A stretch of 64,000 bases of DNA from Notospermus geniculatus (lineage: Eukaryota; Nemertea; Pilidiophora; Heteronemertea; Lineidae). The stretch is from positions 1-64,000 of the forward strand of contig NMRB01000153.1 of the NCBI GenBank assembly GCA_002633025.1, written 5' to 3'. The notes beneath the pieces are model-generated. The model was not told the origin of the DNA. It did not search any database and worked only from the letters and a program-made list of their open reading frames with translations. The position numbers were made by a program, and so were the translations under genes. Shown here piece by piece: positions 60,191 through 64,000 of this stretch; position 1 is the first letter of the stretch; every line of letters begins with the position of its first letter.

Positions 60191-61333
60191 AAAGTGAGGC
60201 CAAGAAAAATCGGCTGTTGACGCCAGCTGTGCACTGGACAATGATGCGTGGAATCTTCGCCGAGTCTGCGGTGGCTGGCGAGAAGATAGGTGGTGATTTG
60301 ATAGCTTGCAATGTCGCCTGGTGTGCTGCTGTTGGGCGTTCCAAGTGCACGCTCGATGTGTCACTAAACACAGTTCAGCGATGGAGAGAACGACAAGCCT
60401 AACCTCACGTTTGCATCCTTCTGATCATCTTTTCCTCCATGAGAAATAAACCTGGTGAATCATTGCAATTCTCCAAGAAATTAACAATCAGTGGTCAGGA
60501 TTCAAAGTCTCTATAGCATATTGTTCTGAAGACAATTCAAACTGATGCTATTCATATTCTGTGTTTTCCTTTCAATGTGAGGAACAAAAAATGATGTAGA
60601 GAATCACGCTGCTGGTCAAGAGACTGTGAGCAGAAGAAAAGCCCTTGTGTAGTCTTAGTCTTCAAACGTGTGAATCAAAAATACCCACAGGAGATAAGTG
60701 GGAAAACGGAAACACTTCATATGCTTCGCTTGCACGTCACATCCAGTCCTGGTGACCACTCAGCAAGAATGATTCACCTAAAAAAATCTTTCATCCACCA
60801 GGAAAAGAAACGGAGGTGTCTTTACCGAATCAGATGTGAGCTGTTATTGATGCAGAGCTTATTGAAGTGCTTTGAGTTACGTTGCTATTGTGAGGGTAAT
60901 TGGTCTTATGAGCATTGTTATTGCTTCATATTAAGAGAAGTGGTGGTTCTCTGCGGCGTGGAAAAATATCCTGAGAGAATTACAAAGGCAGATGCCAGGT
61001 GTGATGTTTCATTTGCTGAAGGGCAAAAGGAACATCCTTTCGGTGGAGAGGGAGGGCATCATCCTGTGGCAGACTGTAGCATTCATTCCCCAACCATGGG
61101 CGGTCACGTAGGGAGCTAGCAATAAGAACCACTGATTACCTCAGGATGGGCAGTTATAGGATGGTATAACACTTGCAAGTGGTAATCCAAGAGATTGTAC
61201 CATGTTGATTTCACTTTGGCATTCAAAGCGGTACACCTTTAGGTCCTAAATGCTTCGCGAATCCCTCCACCAATTTCAAATAAAAAATCTGGACACATAC
61301 AGCACCATTTATCAGATCAGCGCATTCAATATA
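60191..61333. other. DMD: Intron stretch without recognised genes
   Basis: An open frame at 60217-60402 ends in SLNTVQRWRERQA, which faintly resembles a helix-turn-helix of a transposase, but it is short and unsupported. The 149-codon frame at 60670-61119 has no recognisable domain. Confidence 0.5.
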
Positions 61334-61474
61334 CAAATAGTGGATGGTAGGGAGTCCAATATGGATTTTTGTTGGATGAAGAAAAGTTATATCGGACGAG
61401 GCGAAGCCGAGTCCGATATAACTTTTCTTCATCCAACAAAAATCCATATTGGACGACCTGCCATCCACTCTTTG
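61334..61474. repeat. 141-bp near-perfect palindrome
   Basis: Arms of about 68 bp are centred on the GAA at 61403-61405. The inner 43-bp arm from TCCAATATGGATTTTTGTTG (61355) to ATCGGAC (61397) pairs perfectly with 61411-61453, and GGC/GCC close the loop. A cluster of TCCGATACGA words (about 61548-61600) follows downstream. A foldback or MITE origin is likely. Confidence 0.92.
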
Positions 61475-63777
61475 CTATATTATGTAAATTGCCTAGCAAC
61501 TATAACAACAGGCCTATGCTCTGATTGGCTGAAACTAGGAGGGCTGTCCGATACGAGGTTTTAGGATCCGATACGATGATTGAGTGTCCGATACGATGTG
61601 ACATCCTATGATCACATGATGCAATCTGCTGCACATGATTGGCCAAGAACATTTGATTGCATAATATTGACAAAGATCGTCGAGCACCTCACAATGTTAA
61701 ATTATAGTGCCAAAATCTCTTAGCAGATTGTGACAATATTGCTTAGAAAAGGCCAGACCTGGGATATGCTGGCAATATGTTGTGAACCCTTTGGAATCGA
61801 AAGGGTTAAGGGAAATCTGATATCGACTGGGCAAAAGGTTATTGGAGCATCCTTTGGCTGAGTGTGTATCCGATACAGACGTACATACGATTATCTGCAA
61901 ATTCGCCCAATCCATTATTGCTGAATGGAACGTAAGTGATTTACGAATGGTTTGCCGTCAGTGGGTCCATTATCAGGTAAAATATTCCAAATGGTTTCGT
62001 CATGTTGTTGTAGTAAGTGAACCTTTGCTTCCTAAGACCCAGTTGAGTGTACTGGTATAGGAAATATGATACATGTACTGTGGGTGGCTTTCTGATGCTC
62101 TAACTATGAGGAACCGGCGTGCCCAAAGGAGGTGCTGGGGAACAACTCCGTTTCAACACAAAAACACATGCGTTGCGACGTTGAAAACATCACTGACGTC
62201 GCGCATTGTTCGTGACGTTATGTGCGATGCGTCATTCAGAATCAATGACGTTGCTCTTCAATCTGTTGTTTACGCTAAAATAGTCAACTTTATCGATGAA
62301 ATTCAACATGTTCCAGCTTGAATTTTCGTTTGAAAACATTCAGATATGTTGAGTTAGTCCTGTAAAATTCAAAATTCAATGGACTACTTCAGTAGGGCTA
62401 GAAGTAGGGTGTAGTTTCAGAATTAAATGGCAAATAACGTTGGCTTGACTTTCAGTGTCATAGATTTAACTGCGTTGTTCGTCAGCGCCACGTCACGGAT
62501 TAGTTCCACCAGTTCCTCATTGAAAGGAGCGTACGCTCTCCTGAAGGCTGTCATAGCCGTAGCTAATGTCCAAGGGCCAGATGAACCAATGTCAATATGG
62601 TAAACGAATGAACAGGAAATCTGACATTACCAACTGTTTGCCTGGAGAAATTACATCCGTGGATTACTGGCAACAGTTATCAAACCTTTGATTGGAAATG
62701 GTTGTGGGTATTACTAACAGTAGGCTAACTCAGCAGTCACGCTATCAACCGTCTCTTTAGACATGAGAATGCTAGTTTTAGTCATGGATCAAAACACACA
62801 CTCTCCAAAGCGTGGTGATGTCTTCAACTTACCAAAAGCATTGTCAGAACAGTAACTTCACCTTGGAGGATTGTTCCATTAGCTGATTCGATGAGAATAT
62901 GTGACCTTGTCGAGCTGTTTTAATCATAGACTAACACGACTATCAGTGATAGCTTTCTTTGTGATATAAAAATGCTGTTAGCTGTCATGGAGTTGTGTCA
63001 GTTGCCAAAGATAATGGGTAAGGTGATAAAATGTTTTTTCCCGAGAATTGGTGCTGGAAGTAGATGCTCCTTCGCAGGCAAGCGATATTTTTTGTAGGCA
63101 AGGTTGAAGGAGACCATACAACAACAGTCGGAGTTCTTGCTGTGAGGTTGCTGATGTAGATGTGTGTTCCTGAATACTCTGACGATGTCACATCACCCTA
63201 GCGCAGGTTGCATGTCAGTGGGTTGTGGTCTGTCTGAAGTGTGTGGATCCCCCAGTTACATGGCATGGCCTAGCCCGACAGCCGTAGAAGATTTCCTTGA
63301 TGGCCTATAGTGGGTTGGTGCGTTCACCTCTGAGCTGGAAGTTCAGCAACCCAGAACATTCAGATTTGGTATTAGTCTGGATTTGCATACCTTTCAAATA
63401 GAAGGAAGGAGTAATGTTGTCATCATGGTTGATTTTCCCTGGTGATTTCCTTGACTTATTATTGATCACACCATCTGATGGATGAGGCAACTGTCACAAT
63501 TTCCCAATGCATCATTTTCAACTCTCAAGATTCAGATCCATTATTTTTCCTCTTGAGAACTTTTTAGAAGATTTCCCAGTGTTCAGAGTAGAGAAAATGA
63601 GATGGCCTATAACCTATGACACATAGGTTGTAACTAACCCTGCAATTCGCTTTCAAAATGTTCATTAGCCTATAACCTAACCATTCACCATCTTTTTCAG
63701 TAGACAGTTCCTATATCTACTGATACTGACCTCCCTTTTCAACCCATATAGACGAAATTTCTTTCTTTCTCATGCAG
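61475..63777. other. DMD: 3' end of the giant intron
   Basis: Contains the TCCGATACGA cluster, a CpG-richer patch at about 62110-62260 and no recognised gene. A donor-like AAC|GTAAGT at 61932 follows an open phase-0 frame, but that frame has no ATG. The intron ends with a strong acceptor: the tract CTTTCTTTCTCATGCAG finishes at 63777. Confidence 0.7.
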
Positions 63778-63938
63778 GATCTGCAAGCAGAAATTGAGGC
63801 CCATGAACATGCCTTCGAATCACTCACAAGCCAAGGCCGCCAACTCTCCGACAGAGAAGAACACAAAGTGCTGAGGAAAAGAATTGATGAAATGAATCAG
63901 AGATGGATGAAGCTCAAAACCAAATCAGTAGAAATTAG
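63778..63938 (+). CDS. DMD: Dystrophin/utrophin orthologue, exon equivalent to human DMD exon 56 (spectrin repeat 22, helices B-C)
   Basis: This exon starts in phase 0 with DLQAEIEAHEHAFESL, which aligns with human DLQGEIEAHTDVYHNL. It ends RIDEMNQRWMKLKTKSVEI plus the first two bases of an arginine codon, aligning with RLDNMNFKWSELRKKSLNIR and including the helix-C tryptophan. The length is 161 nt against 173 in human exon 56, with both phases the same. The 12-nt difference is a four-residue shorter loop between helices B and C. The acceptor is TTTCTTTCTCATGCAG and the donor GTACGG starts at 63939. It is the common target exon for the full-length transcript (from 9517), for the candidate first exon (from 23550) and for the last recursive step (from 55100 or 55136). 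Confidence 0.95.
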
Positions 63939-64000
63939 GTACGGTAAATGCAGTTTGTTCCTAATTTTGCAGCTAAGTGCTAGGGGGCTTCGATCATCTT
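63939..64000 (+). other. DMD: Start of the next dystrophin intron (partial)
   Basis: It begins with donor GTACGG and runs off the window. The following exon should start by completing the split arginine and open spectrin repeat 23. Confidence 0.85.

Larger units (their letters stand above)
9518..63777 (+). other. DMD: Giant dystrophin intron (54,260 bp), positional equivalent of human intron 55
   Basis: The exon ending RKLK at 9517 and the exon beginning DLQAEIEAH at 63778 are consecutive in human dystrophin (KQWQ|DLQGEIEAH). This whole interval is therefore one intron of the full-length transcript. Its donor is GTAAGA and its acceptor is TTTCTTTCTCATGCAG. Human intron 55 is also very long and holds the promoter and first exon of the short isoform Dp116. 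Three recursive-splice-like sites and a candidate long alternative first exon lie within and are listed separately. The true length is probably shorter by about 1.5 kb, because two duplicated stretches beside N bases look like unmerged haplotypes. Confidence 0.9.

Noticed and set aside
60217-60402. 61-codon frame ending SLNTVQRWRERQA, faintly like a transposase helix-turn-helix
   Set aside because: Too short, no catalytic DDE region nearby and no terminal repeats that would enclose it.
61842-61931. Open frame followed by AAC|GTAAGT in phase 0
   Set aside because: No ATG in the frame and no convincing acceptor upstream, so neither a first nor an internal exon is supported.

Overview
The window is intronic and exonic DNA of one animal gene, read on the + strand. 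Four coding exons (5177-5391, 8643-8797, 9328-9517, 63778-63938) have canonical AG/GT borders and join in frame. Together they encode the end of one spectrin repeat and two further repeats that align, residue by residue from memory, with repeats 20-22 of human dystrophin (DMD exons 53-56). The exon sizes 215/155/190/161 and all splice phases match human exons 53-56 (212/155/190/173, as I remember them). The gene is therefore the dystrophin/utrophin orthologue. The organism is most likely an invertebrate deuterostome (echinoderm, hemichordate or cephalochordate), suggested by vertebrate-like exon borders, abundant ACATGTA and TAGGCCTA words, and many short palindromic transposons. I cannot name the species.

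Layout: 1-5176 is upstream intron with a duplicated minisatellite block. 5177-9517 holds three exons separated by introns of 3.25 kb and 0.53 kb. 9518-63777 is a single 54,260-bp intron at the same position as human intron 55, which hosts the Dp116 promoter. The last exon of the window starts at 63778 and the next intron begins at 63939.

Two things stand out in the giant intron. First, an ATG-initiated reading frame of 517 codons (22000-23550) ends at a phase-0 splice donor that fits the exon at 63778. It has a Ser/Arg/Thr-rich N-terminal part and a degenerate internal repeat, and a local CpG cluster (21421-21660) lies upstream. I read it as an alternative first exon giving a short dystrophin isoform a long, so far unrecognised N-terminus. 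Second, three pyrimidine-rich acceptors are directly fused to GTGAGT donors (junctions 13844/13845, 40035/40036, 55100/55101), and each is followed 36-49 nt later by a second donor. This is the architecture of recursive splice sites with RS-exons, and it would let the intron be removed in steps of about 4.3, 26.2, 15.1 and 8.7 kb.

The rest is repeat-rich intron: at least a dozen short inverted-repeat (MITE/foldback) elements, several minisatellites whose units are multiples of 3 and so create spurious open frames, dispersed YY1-like palindromes, and two near-identical direct duplications abutting single N bases that look like unmerged haplotypes. I found no rRNA, tRNA, CRISPR or intact transposase gene. 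Most open frames in the intron appear to be chance or repeat-driven.
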